This document shows, in pieces, positions 1-7,620 of a stretch of 64,000 nucleotides of DNA; position 1 is the first letter of the stretch, and each line of letters opens with the position of its first letter. The notes under the pieces were generated by a model that did no database searches, was not told the origin of the DNA, and saw nothing but the letters and a program-made list of their open reading frames with translations. The DNA is from Erysipelotrichaceae bacterium (lineage in GTDB: Bacteria > Bacillota_I > Bacilli_A > Erysipelotrichales > Erysipelotrichaceae): assembly GCA_024684175.1 (NCBI GenBank), contig JAIKXJ010000054.1, positions 1 to 64,000 of the forward strand. The letters run 5' to 3'. Made by a program: the position numbers and the translations under genes.

Positions 1-228
1 AACTGTCTGTATCGGCTGATTTGTTGCCTTTTGTTCTTGAAGGTCAGCTTTAAGCTGTTCTCTCAGTTTGACTGCATCCCTTGCGATTGAACACTTATCG
101 GTATAGTAATCTTTGCCGGCAAACTTAACTCGTCCGCGATAATAGACTTCGCCATTGATGGTACACTTCTGAACACCTGTATATTTTGTTCTTTCAGCCT
201 TGACTTTATTATCTTTTACCTTCTTCAT
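1..228 (-). CDS. Tyrosine recombinase/integrase, N-terminal part (cut by window edge)
   Basis: The first 76 codons read inward from an ATG at 226-228, preceded by AGAAGG about 4 nt upstream; the rest of the gene lies left of the window. Residues 14-65 are basic and aromatic (TKYTGVQK, YYRGRVKFAGKDYYTDK) and end in a helix rich in Lys, Arg and Gln. This resembles the AP2-like arm-type DNA-binding domain at the N terminus of phage and ICE integrases. The gene starts 108 bp from the 3' end of tRNA-Arg, with two 10-bp direct repeats between, which is the normal layout of an integrase at its attachment site. The catalytic domain (R-H-R-Y) is not visible, so the family call rests on the N-terminal domain and context. 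Confidence 0.75.
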   Translation of the reverse strand, partial: MKKVKDNKVKAERTKYTGVQKCTINGEVYYRGRVKFAGKDYYTDKCSIARDAVKLREQLKADLQEQKATNQPIQTV

Positions 229-250
229 AAGGCCTTCTTACAACATCAAA

Positions 251-271
251 AAGTGTGAAGCAAGTGTGAAG
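251..271. repeat. Two direct 10-bp repeats, candidate integrase arm sites
   Basis: AAGTGTGAAG occurs at 251-260 and again at 262-271, one helical turn apart, between the integrase start and the tRNA-Arg 3' end. Short direct repeats next to an attachment core are typical arm-type sites bound by the integrase N-terminal domain. The repeat is seen directly; its role is inferred. Confidence 0.55.
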
Positions 272-297
272 TAATTAACTAAAAACCCATAAGATTT

Positions 298-325
298 AAA
301 AAAAACGCCCTATTCAAGGCGTTTT
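298..325 (-). terminator. Terminator of tRNA-Arg
   Basis: An 8-bp inverted repeat, AAAACGCC at 302-309 and GGCGTTTT at 318-325, follows the encoded CCA and continues into a T run on the minus strand. This is a standard intrinsic terminator. It lies between the tRNA and the integrase and keeps tRNA transcription out of the integrase gene. Confidence 0.85.
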
Positions 326-335
326 ATCAACTTAC

Positions 336-412
336 TGGCGTCCATGGAGAGACTCGAACTCCCGACCGTCCGCTTAGAAGGCGGATGCTCTATCCAACTG
401 AGCTACATGGAC
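336..412 (-). tRNA. tRNA-Arg (anticodon TCT)
   Basis: A full cloverleaf of 77 nt: acceptor GTCCATG/CATGGAC, D arm GCTC/GAGC, anticodon stem TCCGC/GCGGA with loop CTTCTAA (anticodon TCT, reads AGA), T arm GGGAG-TTCGAGT-CTCTC, discriminator G and an encoded CCA. Its 3' end faces an integrase gene, so it is the probable attachment site of the element to the left. Confidence 0.97.
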
Positions 413-421
413 AGCATAAGT

Positions 422-450
422 ATCTTATCATTTTTATTCCTCAATTTCAA
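422..450 (-). promoter_or_regulatory. tRNA-Arg promoter
   Basis: On the minus strand, TTGAAA (445-450) is followed by 17 bp and TAAGAT (422-427), with TG one base upstream of the -10. The tRNA starts 9 nt after the -10. The -35 hexamer coincides with that of the promoter reading the other way. Confidence 0.7.
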
Positions 451-474
451 ATCGATCCGAACAGACTTTATAAT
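445..474 (+). promoter_or_regulatory. Promoter of the M20 peptidase-esterase pair
   Basis: TTTCAA (445-450), 18 bp, TATAAT (469-474), then a short leader with GAGAGG before the ATG at 497. The -35 position is the complement of the tRNA-Arg -35. Confidence 0.6.
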
Positions 475-496
475 GGAATCAAAGAGAGGTGTTCCT

Positions 497-1936
497 ATGA
501 AGTTCATCTTGGCATTGATCATCATCTTACTGATCCTTTTGGCTGTTGCGCTGGTCCGCACACTGATGTTGGAAAAAAAGACATCCGTCTATCACGGATC
601 TACGGATGAGAAGCGTTCCAACGATTACGCTTTGAAACTGCAGAAAATGATACAGGTGAAGACCGTCTCCTACCGTGATAAGCCTGATCCCGAACTCTTC
701 CGTCAACTGCATAAAGTGATGGAAGATCTTTTCCCCAATGTATTTGCGCATTGTGAAAAGTACGATATCGACGGCAACCTGCTGGTCCGCTATAAAGGCA
801 GACATTCCGAGAAACAGCCGATCGTCCTGATCTCGCATCTTGATGTCGTGCCGGCCGAAGGCGAATGGACCTATCCGCCGTTTGAAGGAAAGATCGTCGA
901 CGGCAAGATCCACGGCCGCGGCAGCTTCGATGTCAAATGCGGTGTCTTCTCCTTCTATCAGGCGGCCGAAGAACTGATCAAAGAAGGCTACGAACCGGAA
1001 TGTGACATCTACCTGGGCTCCAGCTGTACCGAAGAGATCGGCGGTGACGGGGCATCCAAACTCGTGAAATGGTTCACCGACCGTAAGATCCGTCCGTTCA
1101 TGGTCTGCGATGAAGGCGGTACGATCACGGAAGACCCGATCTCCGGTGTCAAAGGCAATTTCGCCGTCGTAGGCATCTTTGAAAAAGGCTACGGCGACAT
1201 CCGGATCACCGCCAAAGGCAACGGCGGTCATTCCTCCTCTCCGGGCAAAAACACACCGATCGCAAGACTGGCGAAATTTGAAGCCGAGATCGAACGCAAG
1301 TCGCCTTTTGAAGTCCGCTTCACTCCGGCCGTCGAAGGCATGTTGGAGAACCTGGCACCGTACTGCGAGAGTTTTCCTTTGAAGATGGTCTTCCACAATC
1401 TGTGGCTGTTCAAACCGATCTTAAAGAAAGTCATGCCCGCCATCTCGCCGCAAGGGGCGGCCATGTTACAGACGACGATGTGCTTCACCATGCAGAAAGG
1501 TTCCGATGCCTACAATGTCATCCCGCAGGAAGCCTGGGTCTGCGCCAACCTGCGCTTCATTCCGTTTGAAGGAAGAGAAGCATCCATCGCCAAAGTGCGG
1601 CAGATCGCAAAGAAATACGATCTGGAAGTCGAAGAAGTCAACTGTTCCGATCCGTCCGGTTCCTTGGACCTCGACGGTCCGCAGTTCCAAATGGCCAAAA
1701 AAGCCATCGAGACGATCTTCCCCGGTGTCTGTGTCCTGCCGTATGTGGTGACCGGCGGTACGGACTCCAGATTCTGGGACAAGTATGTCGATGCCTGTGT
1801 CCGTTTTGAACCGGTCAATGTCTCCAAAGATCAGCTCTCCAAGATGCACGCCATCGATGAGAACCTCAACATCGATACCCTCCCGCTTGCCGTCGATTAC
1901 TACAAACAGATCATCTTCATGCAGGAGACCCGATGA
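497..1936 (+). CDS. M20 family metallopeptidase, carboxypeptidase S/PM20D1-like, membrane anchored
   Basis: 479 residues. The ATG at 497 has GAGAGG upstream; longer readings would start inside the tRNA. Residues 4-22 form one membrane segment, so the enzyme is probably tethered at the cell surface with the catalytic domain after residue 40. M20 di-zinc motifs are present: SHLDVV with H114 and D116, GRGSFDVK with bridging D145, and TEEIGG with catalytic E179 and ligand E180. VTGGTDSRFW near the C terminus is typical of the carboxypeptidase S/PM20D1 branch, which cleaves peptides or N-acyl amino acids. The stop overlaps the start of the next gene (ATGA), so the two are translationally coupled. 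The exact substrate cannot be read from sequence. Confidence 0.88.
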   Translation: MKFILALIIILLILLAVALVRTLMLEKKTSVYHGSTDEKRSNDYALKLQKMIQVKTVSYRDKPDPELFRQLHKVMEDLFPNVFAHCEKYDIDGNLLVRYKGRHSEKQPIVLISHLDVVPAEGEWTYPPFEGKIVDGKIHGRGSFDVKCGVFSFYQAAEELIKEGYEPECDIYLGSSCTEEIGGDGASKLVKWFTDRKIRPFMVCDEGGTITEDPISGVKGNFAVVGIFEKGYGDIRITAKGNGGHSSSPGKNTPIARLAKFEAEIERKSPFEVRFTPAVEGMLENLAPYCESFPLKMVFHNLWLFKPILKKVMPAISPQGAAMLQTTMCFTMQKGSDAYNVIPQEAWVCANLRFIPFEGREASIAKVRQIAKKYDLEVEEVNCSDPSGSLDLDGPQFQMAKKAIETIFPGVCVLPYVVTGGTDSRFWDKYVDACVRFEPVNVSKDQLSKMHAIDENLNIDTLPLAVDYYKQIIFMQETR

Positions 1937-2616
1937 AACAGATGCTGCAGAACGAGGATGTACAGATCTTCATCTCCGCACAAGAAGGATCGAACGTCCC
2001 TTTCGTGACCGTCAATACCGAAGGAAAAGAGGCGAAAGAATTATTTGATGCTTTAAATTCGGTCTGCGATCGGAACTTCGTTTTGGTCTGTGCTCCTGTA
2101 AACAATTGGAACGATGATCTGAGCCCCTGGCCCTGCGAGCCGGTCTTCAAAGGAAGCAAGCCCTTTGCCGGCAATGCGGATCTTCATCTGTCAAAGCTTT
2201 TGAACGATATCCTGCCTTCAGCAGAAATAGAGCTGGATAAAAAAGAAATAAATGCTTCTTACTATGCGATCGCCGGTTATTCCCTGGCCGGACTCTTTGC
2301 CCTATATACCCTCTATCAGACCGACCGTTTTACCAAAGCCGTCAGTGCTTCCGGATCGCTTTGGTATCCCGGTCTTCTCACATACACGAAAGAACACACG
2401 ATCTCTTGCAATGTAAAACAGATCTACTTCTCTCTGGGCGATCAGGAAAGCCATACCAAAAACAAGCTCATGGCTGCCGTCGGAGAAATGACTCAGACGC
2501 TCAGTGATGAGCTTGGAAAAGAATTCGATGTCTTTTATGAGATGAATGAAGGAAATCACTTCAAAGATCCCGAAGGGCGTCTGGCCAAAGGGATCGCCTA
2601 TATCCTCAATACGTGA
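1933..2616 (+). CDS. Alpha/beta hydrolase (esterase-like)
   Basis: 227 residues, starting at the ATGA overlap with the peptidase. The nucleophile elbow GYSLAG places the catalytic serine at S117, followed by a helix (LFALYTLYQTDRF) and LGDQESH, a likely Asp-containing turn; a His near the C terminus (GNHFKDPEGR) can complete the triad. There is no signal peptide, so it is cytoplasmic. The resemblance is to small esterases that hydrolyse acyl or siderophore esters, but the substrate is unknown. Coupling to an M20 peptidase suggests breakdown of an acylated peptide or amino acid (inference). Its last 11 nt overlap the end of the convergent gene. Confidence 0.75.
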   Translation: MKQMLQNEDVQIFISAQEGSNVPFVTVNTEGKEAKELFDALNSVCDRNFVLVCAPVNNWNDDLSPWPCEPVFKGSKPFAGNADLHLSKLLNDILPSAEIELDKKEINASYYAIAGYSLAGLFALYTLYQTDRFTKAVSASGSLWYPGLLTYTKEHTISCNVKQIYFSLGDQESHTKNKLMAAVGEMTQTLSDELGKEFDVFYEMNEGNHFKDPEGRLAKGIAYILNT

Positions 2617-3034
2617 TCGGCTTTTTGCCGGTGAAGCGTCTGCCAAGATGGTTCGCCCATCTTTCCGGATAAAAGGAAGTATAGCGATATCTTCCTTTTT
2701 TTCTGCTTCGGACAAAATGCGGTGTATTCGCCCAGACCAATGAAGGGATACCGATGATCGGAAGATAGAACGGCCCCAGGATCAGGGACTGTATGGAATG
2801 ACCGTATTCATGAACGATCACGCACTCATCATCCGTTCCCAGAAACAGAAACATACCTAAGGACATCGACGAGGGTAAGTTCCACCTGGTGACCAGGGCG
2901 CCGTAAAAGAAGCGGCGTTTTTCTTTCGGACCGGTCAGAAGGACATAGAGCCAAACCAAAAAACCCAGGACATTCTGAATGATGCCCCAGGTCATCTGCA
3001 ATGTATAAAAGATCGTTAATCTAATGATCCTCAT
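2606..3034 (-). CDS. Small membrane protein with an HEYGH motif
   Basis: 142 residues, not assigned to a named family. Residues 5-33 and about 56-66 are hydrophobic, followed by [12 protein letters not shown] (an HExxH zinc-protease-like motif) and a third hydrophobic stretch ([18 protein letters not shown]). The C terminus is basic and aromatic ([19 protein letters not shown]). A candidate third zinc ligand is not obvious, so protease activity is only a possibility. The start overlaps the end of mtnA by 14 nt, so it is the last gene of the metRS-like/mtnA operon and probably translationally coupled. Its 3' end overlaps the convergent esterase by 11 nt. Confidence 0.6.
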   Translation of the reverse strand: MRIIRLTIFYTLQMTWGIIQNVLGFLVWLYVLLTGPKEKRRFFYGALVTRWNLPSSMSLGMFLFLGTDDECVIVHEYGHSIQSLILGPFYLPIIGIPSLVWANTPHFVRSRKKGRYRYTSFYPERWANHLGRRFTGKKPITY

Positions 3035-4127
3035 CGAACAGTCTTTTCAGATTCACATCGAACGGCGGATAGATGATGCCTTTTTCCGTCACGATGCCGC
3101 TTAACAGGGAATGGTCCGTCACATCGAACGACGGATTGTAACATTTCACATCGGCCGGAGCCATCGGCTTTTCATACCACATGGTCCGGATCTCATCGGG
3201 ATCCCGAAGTTCGATCCGGATATGATCGCCGTCCGGACAGTTCATATCGATCGTCGATGTCGGACCTAAGGAATAGACCGGGATGCCGTAGTGTTTCGCC
3301 AGGATCGCCACGCCGGAGGTGCCGATCTTGTTGGCAACATCACCGTTGGCCGCGATGCGGTCACAGCCGACGAAACAGGCATCGACCCAGCCGTTTTTCA
3401 TGACGATCGAAGCCATGTTGTCGCAGATCAGCGTCACATCGACACCGGCACGCGATAATTCGAACGATGTCAGTCTCGCTCCCTGCAGCAGCGGTCTGGT
3501 CTCATCCGCAAAGACGCGGATGTTGATGCCTCTTGCCTTTGCCAAAAGGAAAGGACCCTGTGCCGTGCCGTAGGAAGTCGCCAGCGGGCCGGCGTTGCAA
3601 TGTGTCAGGACGCCGTCGCCGTTTTTCAGCAGGGAAAGGCCGTATTCACAGATCTTCAGACACATCTCGATGTCTTCGTTATGAATGGCAAGTGCTTCTC
3701 CCTTCAGCCGTTCCACGATGGCAGGAACACCTTCTTCCCGATGTTCCGTCACGACTTTTTCCATCCTGGTCAGCGCCCAGGAAAGATTGACAGCGGTCGG
3801 ACGGGAGGAATTGAGATACTCCTTGTCCGCCTTGAAACGGGCCAGGAAATCTTCATAAGAAAGGTCTTTGTTCTTTCTTGCCAGCATATACATCGTATAG
3901 CCGGCAAAGATGCCGATCGCCGGAGCACCGCGGACTTCCAGTTTTTTGATCGCCTGATAAGCCGACTCCAGATCGGAGATCTTTTTGTATTCCAGAGAAT
4001 TGGGGATCTTTACCTGATCGATGATCACGATGCTTTCTTCGTCTTCCGACAAAGCGATATTGTCGGTGATCCCGACCGATTCGATCTCCTTTTTCGTCTT
4101 ATTTAAACTGACTTGGATGTTTGACAT
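3021..4127 (-). CDS. mtnA: S-methyl-5-thioribose-1-phosphate isomerase
   Basis: 368 residues, normal for the family. MtnA converts methylthioribose-1-phosphate to methylthioribulose-1-phosphate in methionine salvage. Diagnostic blocks are [13 protein letters not shown] (65-77), [21 protein letters not shown] with catalytic C177, [18 protein letters not shown] and [17 protein letters not shown] with catalytic D256. It starts 29 nt before the end of the upstream MetRS-like gene and overlaps the downstream membrane protein gene. No other classical salvage gene (mtnN, mtnK, mtnB) lies in the window. The related eIF2B-like ribose-1,5-bisphosphate isomerase is a possible alternative, but the motifs fit MtnA well. 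Confidence 0.93.
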   Translation of the reverse strand: MSNIQVSLNKTKKEIESVGITDNIALSEDEESIVIIDQVKIPNSLEYKKISDLESAYQAIKKLEVRGAPAIGIFAGYTMYMLARKNKDLSYEDFLARFKADKEYLNSSRPTAVNLSWALTRMEKVVTEHREEGVPAIVERLKGEALAIHNEDIEMCLKICEYGLSLLKNGDGVLTHCNAGPLATSYGTAQGPFLLAKARGINIRVFADETRPLLQGARLTSFELSRAGVDVTLICDNMASIVMKNGWVDACFVGCDRIAANGDVANKIGTSGVAILAKHYGIPVYSLGPTSTIDMNCPDGDHIRIELRDPDEIRTMWYEKPMAPADVKCYNPSFDVTDHSLLSGIVTEKGIIYPPFDVNLKRLFDEDH

Positions 4128-6069
4128 AGAAGTCTTCTTTCTCCTTCAGTGTCTTTAACTGATGGTCTTCCTTGTCATCGATCAGATCATAAAGATCTTC
4201 GAAGATATGATCCCAGCTGAAGAACTTTTCAGGATCGACGTTCAGGTAATCGCAGATCTTCTCACAGCCGTCCGGTACGACCGGATGAGACAAGACCGCC
4301 GCCACTCTGACCATGTAGAAGGCATCGATCAAAGTCTGAGCGATGTTTTCTTCGTTGGTCGAGTTTTTGGACCAGAACTTGGAAGCGTTGCGGATATAGG
4401 AATCGAGGTCGTTCATCACCTGATGAAGCTCGAAACGGTACATGTGGCTTTCATAATTCAGGATCGTGCGCTCGGCGATCTGCTTATACTGTTCACTGAC
4501 TTCTCCGTACGGCAGCTTGCCGTCGAAGTACTTCTGTGCCGTATAGAAACAGCCGCGGACCAGACGGTTGAAGACGTTGGTATACAGATTGCCCTGTGCC
4601 AGGACCGGATCCGGTTCATTGGTGTTGGCTTCCGGATTCAGCGGCTGCGGCATGAAACTGACTGACTTGTTTCCCAAAGCCAGCGAGATGAAATGCGCTC
4701 TGAGCTGATCGGCCGTATAGTAGTCGAGCAGATCGGCAGCCATCGGCGGTTTGATCGAACCGGAAGAAGAAGCCTTCTTGTCCAGGAACAGGATGTGGTG
4801 ATTGGCGACCAGTGTCGTCAGCTGCAGGTCTCCGTCTTTCGGATGGATGGTCAGATCCTTCGGTCCCTGCTGTGCCATCCACAGCGGCATCTGGGCGACA
4901 CCGTAGAAATAGATGTTGTCCTGACCGATGAACTGATAAACATTGGCTTCCTTGTCGCACCAGTATTTCTTCCATTCGTCATCGGGTCTGCCGATACGTT
5001 TGAAATATGCTTTGGTAAAGGAGATCGGCGCCCAAAGGCTTTCCGGCCATACCCAGACGGTGAGGTCTTCCTCATCTTCCAGTTTCGGTGCTTTGACGCC
5101 CCATTCGATGTTGCCGGTCAGTCTTAACGGCACAAGCGTCTTGCCGGTACGGTAGTGGATGTTGGCGGCCGTCAGGATCGGGCAGGCCTTTTCACGCAGT
5201 TCGAGTTTGTCGAAAGTGACGACGAAAGAGCCCTTGATATTCTCAAGATCGGAGTTGACATGTTCGGGCAGCTGATCTTCGATCGCCTTGTACTGTTCCA
5301 GGAACTTCTCCTGGATATAGATGACCGGTGCGCCTAAAGATTCTTCCATCGTTTCGGAAACGATCTTGCGCACGTTCTTTTTCTTCTTGATATCTTCGAC
5401 GTATTCTTTCAGAAGATCATTGAATTCCGTCAGCTTGAAATACCAGTTGGTGACATCGCGCATCTCCGGTGTCTCGCCGGATAACGTGGATTTGGGATCG
5501 ATGAGTTCTTCCGGCATGTACTGGTGGCCGAGATCGCACTCATCCGCATACGCCTTCTCTGACTGACAGTGTTCGATCGGACATTTGCCGATGACCTGAC
5601 GGCCGTTGAGGAAGCACTGGTATTTGGTGTCATAGAACTGCTTGGTGACCAGCTTCTCCAGCCAGCCGTTCTTATACAGAGTCCGAATGAATTCGTCGGT
5701 CTCCTCCTGATGAGCCAGCTTCGTATCGCCGAGCCCCGATGCACCGAAAAGATCCAGCGAGATCTTGTAGTCTCTCAAGGTCTTTTCCTGGGCTATATGG
5801 TTGTCGTTGACGTAATCCTCGATGCTTCCCCGGTAACCTTCGCTCTCGACCTTCTTGCGGTAGCCTTCGGCGATCGGCGAACCGTAGCAGTCGGTGCCGG
5901 AAACGAAGACGACATTGTCTTTGCCGATGCGGTCTCTCAAAAAACGCGCAAAGACATCGGCATGGACGAACATGCCGCCGACATGACCGAAGTGAAGTGT
6001 TTTATTGCCGTAAGGCATACCGCCGGTAACGACGGCTCGTTTTGGAAATACAGGACGTTCACGTTCCAT
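4099..6069 (-). CDS. Methionyl-tRNA synthetase-like protein with degenerate active site
   Basis: 656 residues of class I synthetase architecture. Residues 11-60 carry the Rossmann start with HFGH (26-29) in place of HIGH. A knuckle follows with C163, C168, C178 and H182, a variant of the four-Cys MetRS zinc site. After [13 protein letters not shown] (204-216), about 70 extra residues (roughly 225-320) separate the catalytic halves. The region matching the MetRS methionine pocket reads [13 protein letters not shown] and [11 protein letters not shown], where MetRS usually has FIGKDIVYFH. KMSKS is replaced by KASSS (432-436), so the second lysine, which helps amino-acid activation, is missing. 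A helical domain fills the C terminus. The start has GGAGG 8 nt upstream, and there is no T-box leader. It leads an operon with mtnA. It could have altered specificity or a non-aminoacylating role; a plain housekeeping MetRS seems less likely. Confidence 0.7.
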   Translation of the reverse strand: MERERPVFPKRAVVTGGMPYGNKTLHFGHVGGMFVHADVFARFLRDRIGKDNVVFVSGTDCYGSPIAEGYRKKVESEGYRGSIEDYVNDNHIAQEKTLRDYKISLDLFGASGLGDTKLAHQEETDEFIRTLYKNGWLEKLVTKQFYDTKYQCFLNGRQVIGKCPIEHCQSEKAYADECDLGHQYMPEELIDPKSTLSGETPEMRDVTNWYFKLTEFNDLLKEYVEDIKKKKNVRKIVSETMEESLGAPVIYIQEKFLEQYKAIEDQLPEHVNSDLENIKGSFVVTFDKLELREKACPILTAANIHYRTGKTLVPLRLTGNIEWGVKAPKLEDEEDLTVWVWPESLWAPISFTKAYFKRIGRPDDEWKKYWCDKEANVYQFIGQDNIYFYGVAQMPLWMAQQGPKDLTIHPKDGDLQLTTLVANHHILFLDKKASSSGSIKPPMAADLLDYYTADQLRAHFISLALGNKSVSFMPQPLNPEANTNEPDPVLAQGNLYTNVFNRLVRGCFYTAQKYFDGKLPYGEVSEQYKQIAERTILNYESHMYRFELHQVMNDLDSYIRNASKFWSKNSTNEENIAQTLIDAFYMVRVAAVLSHPVVPDGCEKICDYLNVDPEKFFSWDHIFEDLYDLIDDKEDHQLKTLKEKEDFYVKHPSQFK

Positions 6070-6102
6070 AATCTGTTCCTCCGAAAAAATAAATACTTAT
6101 TT

Positions 6103-6111
6103 ATTATAACA
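6103..6111 (-). promoter_or_regulatory. Extended -10 promoter of the metRS-like/mtnA operon
   Basis: TATAAT (6103-6108) with TG one base upstream on the minus strand, about 33 nt before the ATG. No good -35 is visible. The leader is about 26 nt, too short for a T-box or riboswitch. Confidence 0.6.
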
Positions 6112-6132
6112 ATTCTTGAAACGATTGCATTT

Positions 6133-7557
6133 TCACAGATCGTAGTAAAGACGGAATTCTGCCGGATGTGGGACCTTCTCGATCTCATCGTGTTCCTTTT
6201 CGATCGCCTTGATCCAGTTGTTGAGCAGTTCTTCGCTGAAGACGCCGCCTTGAAGCAGATAACCATGATCCTTTTTGAGAGCTTCGATCGCTTCGCCCAA
6301 AGAAGCCGGCAGATGTTCGAGCTTCGCCTTTTCTTCGGCGGAAAGCGAATAAAGATTAAAATCGAACGGACCCCAGTTATGATCCTTCGGGTCGATCTTG
6401 TTGCGGATACCGTCCAGTCCCGCCATCAGGATCGCCGCATAAGCGAAATACGGGTTGCATGTGGCATCGGGATTGCGCAGTTCGAAACGGACGACATCTT
6501 CACTCTTGGCATACGACGGGATGCGGATGACCGCACTGCGGTTGGCACTGGCATAGCCGACCGTGACCGGTGCTTCGAAGCCCGGGACCAGACGGCGGTA
6601 GGAATTGGTGGACGGATCGGTCAATGCACACAAGGATGCGATGTGTTTGAGCAGACCGCCGATGAAATACATCGCCGTTTGCGATAAGTCGGCATACTTG
6701 CCCTTCTCATAGAAGACGTTCTTTCCGTCTTTTCTTAGGATCATATGTACATGCATGCCGTTGCCCGCCTCACCGGCGATCGGCTTGGGCATGAACGTCG
6801 CCGTCTTGTTCAAAGCCTTGGCGGTATTTCTGATCAGATACTTGCTCAACATCGTCTGATCGGCCAGCTTGCAGACTTCGGCAAGTTCCACTTCGATCTC
6901 CATCTGTCCGCTGCCGCCCACTTCGTGGTGATGATACTTCACCTTGATGCCGCAGTCTTTCATCTTCTCGCAGATCTCATTGCGCAGATCGAAGTTGATG
7001 TCGCTTGGCAAGTCATAGTGATAGCCGCCTTTCGGAAGCGTATGATAGCCGTCGCTGCCTTCTTTTGCCGAAGACCATTCGGATTCGAAACTCATCAGCT
7101 TCTCCGACACTTCATTCGGGGAGACCTTATACTCCATGGCATCAAAAACGGAAAATTCATATTCCGGACCGATGATCATCTCATCGGCGACGCCTTCTTC
7201 TTTCATCAGATCGACGGCAGCTTTGATGACGTTGCGGGGATACTGTTCGAAACGATAATTGGTCTTGCCGATGCAATAGACATTGGCCATCATCGAAATG
7301 GTCTTTGCTTTGGCGAATGGTTCAAGATAAGCGCTCTCCAGATCGGGATAGAAGACCATGTCGGATTTCTCCACTCTGGCATAGCCGTAGTTCGAGGCAT
7401 CGAAACCGATGCCCTCTTCCATCAGCTGTTCGTTGAGCCTTTCCGCCGGTATGGACAGATGACGGAAACGTCCGCGCAGATCGACGAGTTTCAGGTCGAT
7501 GAAACGGACATCGTTATCTTTGATAAATCGTTTTGCTTCGGTGATATTTTTAAACAT
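6133..7557 (-). CDS. glnA: Glutamine synthetase, type I
   Basis: 474 residues. It makes glutamine from glutamate, ammonia and ATP as a cytoplasmic dodecamer. Visible motifs are the N-terminal VRFIDLKLVDLRGRFRHL, the metal site GPEYEFSVFD, the ATP-site block GEAGNGMHVHM, the glutamate-binding NRSAVIRIP and NPYFAYAA. The stretch before NLYSLSAEE is like that of longer GSI-beta enzymes, where that Tyr can be adenylylated; no adenylyltransferase gene is in the window. AGGAG lies upstream of the ATG. It is a single gene, and no GlnR or TnrA box was recognised upstream. Confidence 0.95.
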   Translation of the reverse strand: MFKNITEAKRFIKDNDVRFIDLKLVDLRGRFRHLSIPAERLNEQLMEEGIGFDASNYGYARVEKSDMVFYPDLESAYLEPFAKAKTISMMANVYCIGKTNYRFEQYPRNVIKAAVDLMKEEGVADEMIIGPEYEFSVFDAMEYKVSPNEVSEKLMSFESEWSSAKEGSDGYHTLPKGGYHYDLPSDINFDLRNEICEKMKDCGIKVKYHHHEVGGSGQMEIEVELAEVCKLADQTMLSKYLIRNTAKALNKTATFMPKPIAGEAGNGMHVHMILRKDGKNVFYEKGKYADLSQTAMYFIGGLLKHIASLCALTDPSTNSYRRLVPGFEAPVTVGYASANRSAVIRIPSYAKSEDVVRFELRNPDATCNPYFAYAAILMAGLDGIRNKIDPKDHNWGPFDFNLYSLSAEEKAKLEHLPASLGEAIEALKKDHGYLLQGGVFSEELLNNWIKAIEKEHDEIEKVPHPAEFRLYYDL

Positions 7558-7574
7558 AAGATTCTCCTGCCTTT

Positions 7575-7580
7575 ATTATA
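7575..7580 (-). promoter_or_regulatory. Probable -10 of glnA
   Basis: TATAAT on the minus strand, about 17 nt before the glnA ATG, with AGGAG between. The -35 (TTCTTT at 17 bp) is weak. Confidence 0.45.
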
Positions 7581-7598
7581 GTCAAAGCTTTATTGAAA

Positions 7599-7620
7599 AG
7601 AAGCCCTCAGCCGAGCTTCT
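7599..7620 (-). terminator. Terminator of the GH42 operon
   Basis: AGAAGC (599-604) pairs with GCTTCT (615-620) and is followed by TTTTC on the minus strand. The hairpin overlaps the stop codon of the beta-galactosidase gene (7607-7609). Confidence 0.6.

Noticed and set aside
344..496. Longer reading of the M20 peptidase that starts inside tRNA-Arg
   Set aside because: The extra 51 codons come from the tRNA and promoter; the ATG at 497 has GAGAGG and a proper membrane anchor.
6070..6102. T-box leader in front of the MetRS-like gene
   Set aside because: The leader is only about 26 nt, too short for a T-box.
5569..6687. A 372-codon plus-strand frame across the MetRS-like and glnA genes
   Set aside because: It spans the promoter and parts of two clear genes on the other strand and shows no protein features.
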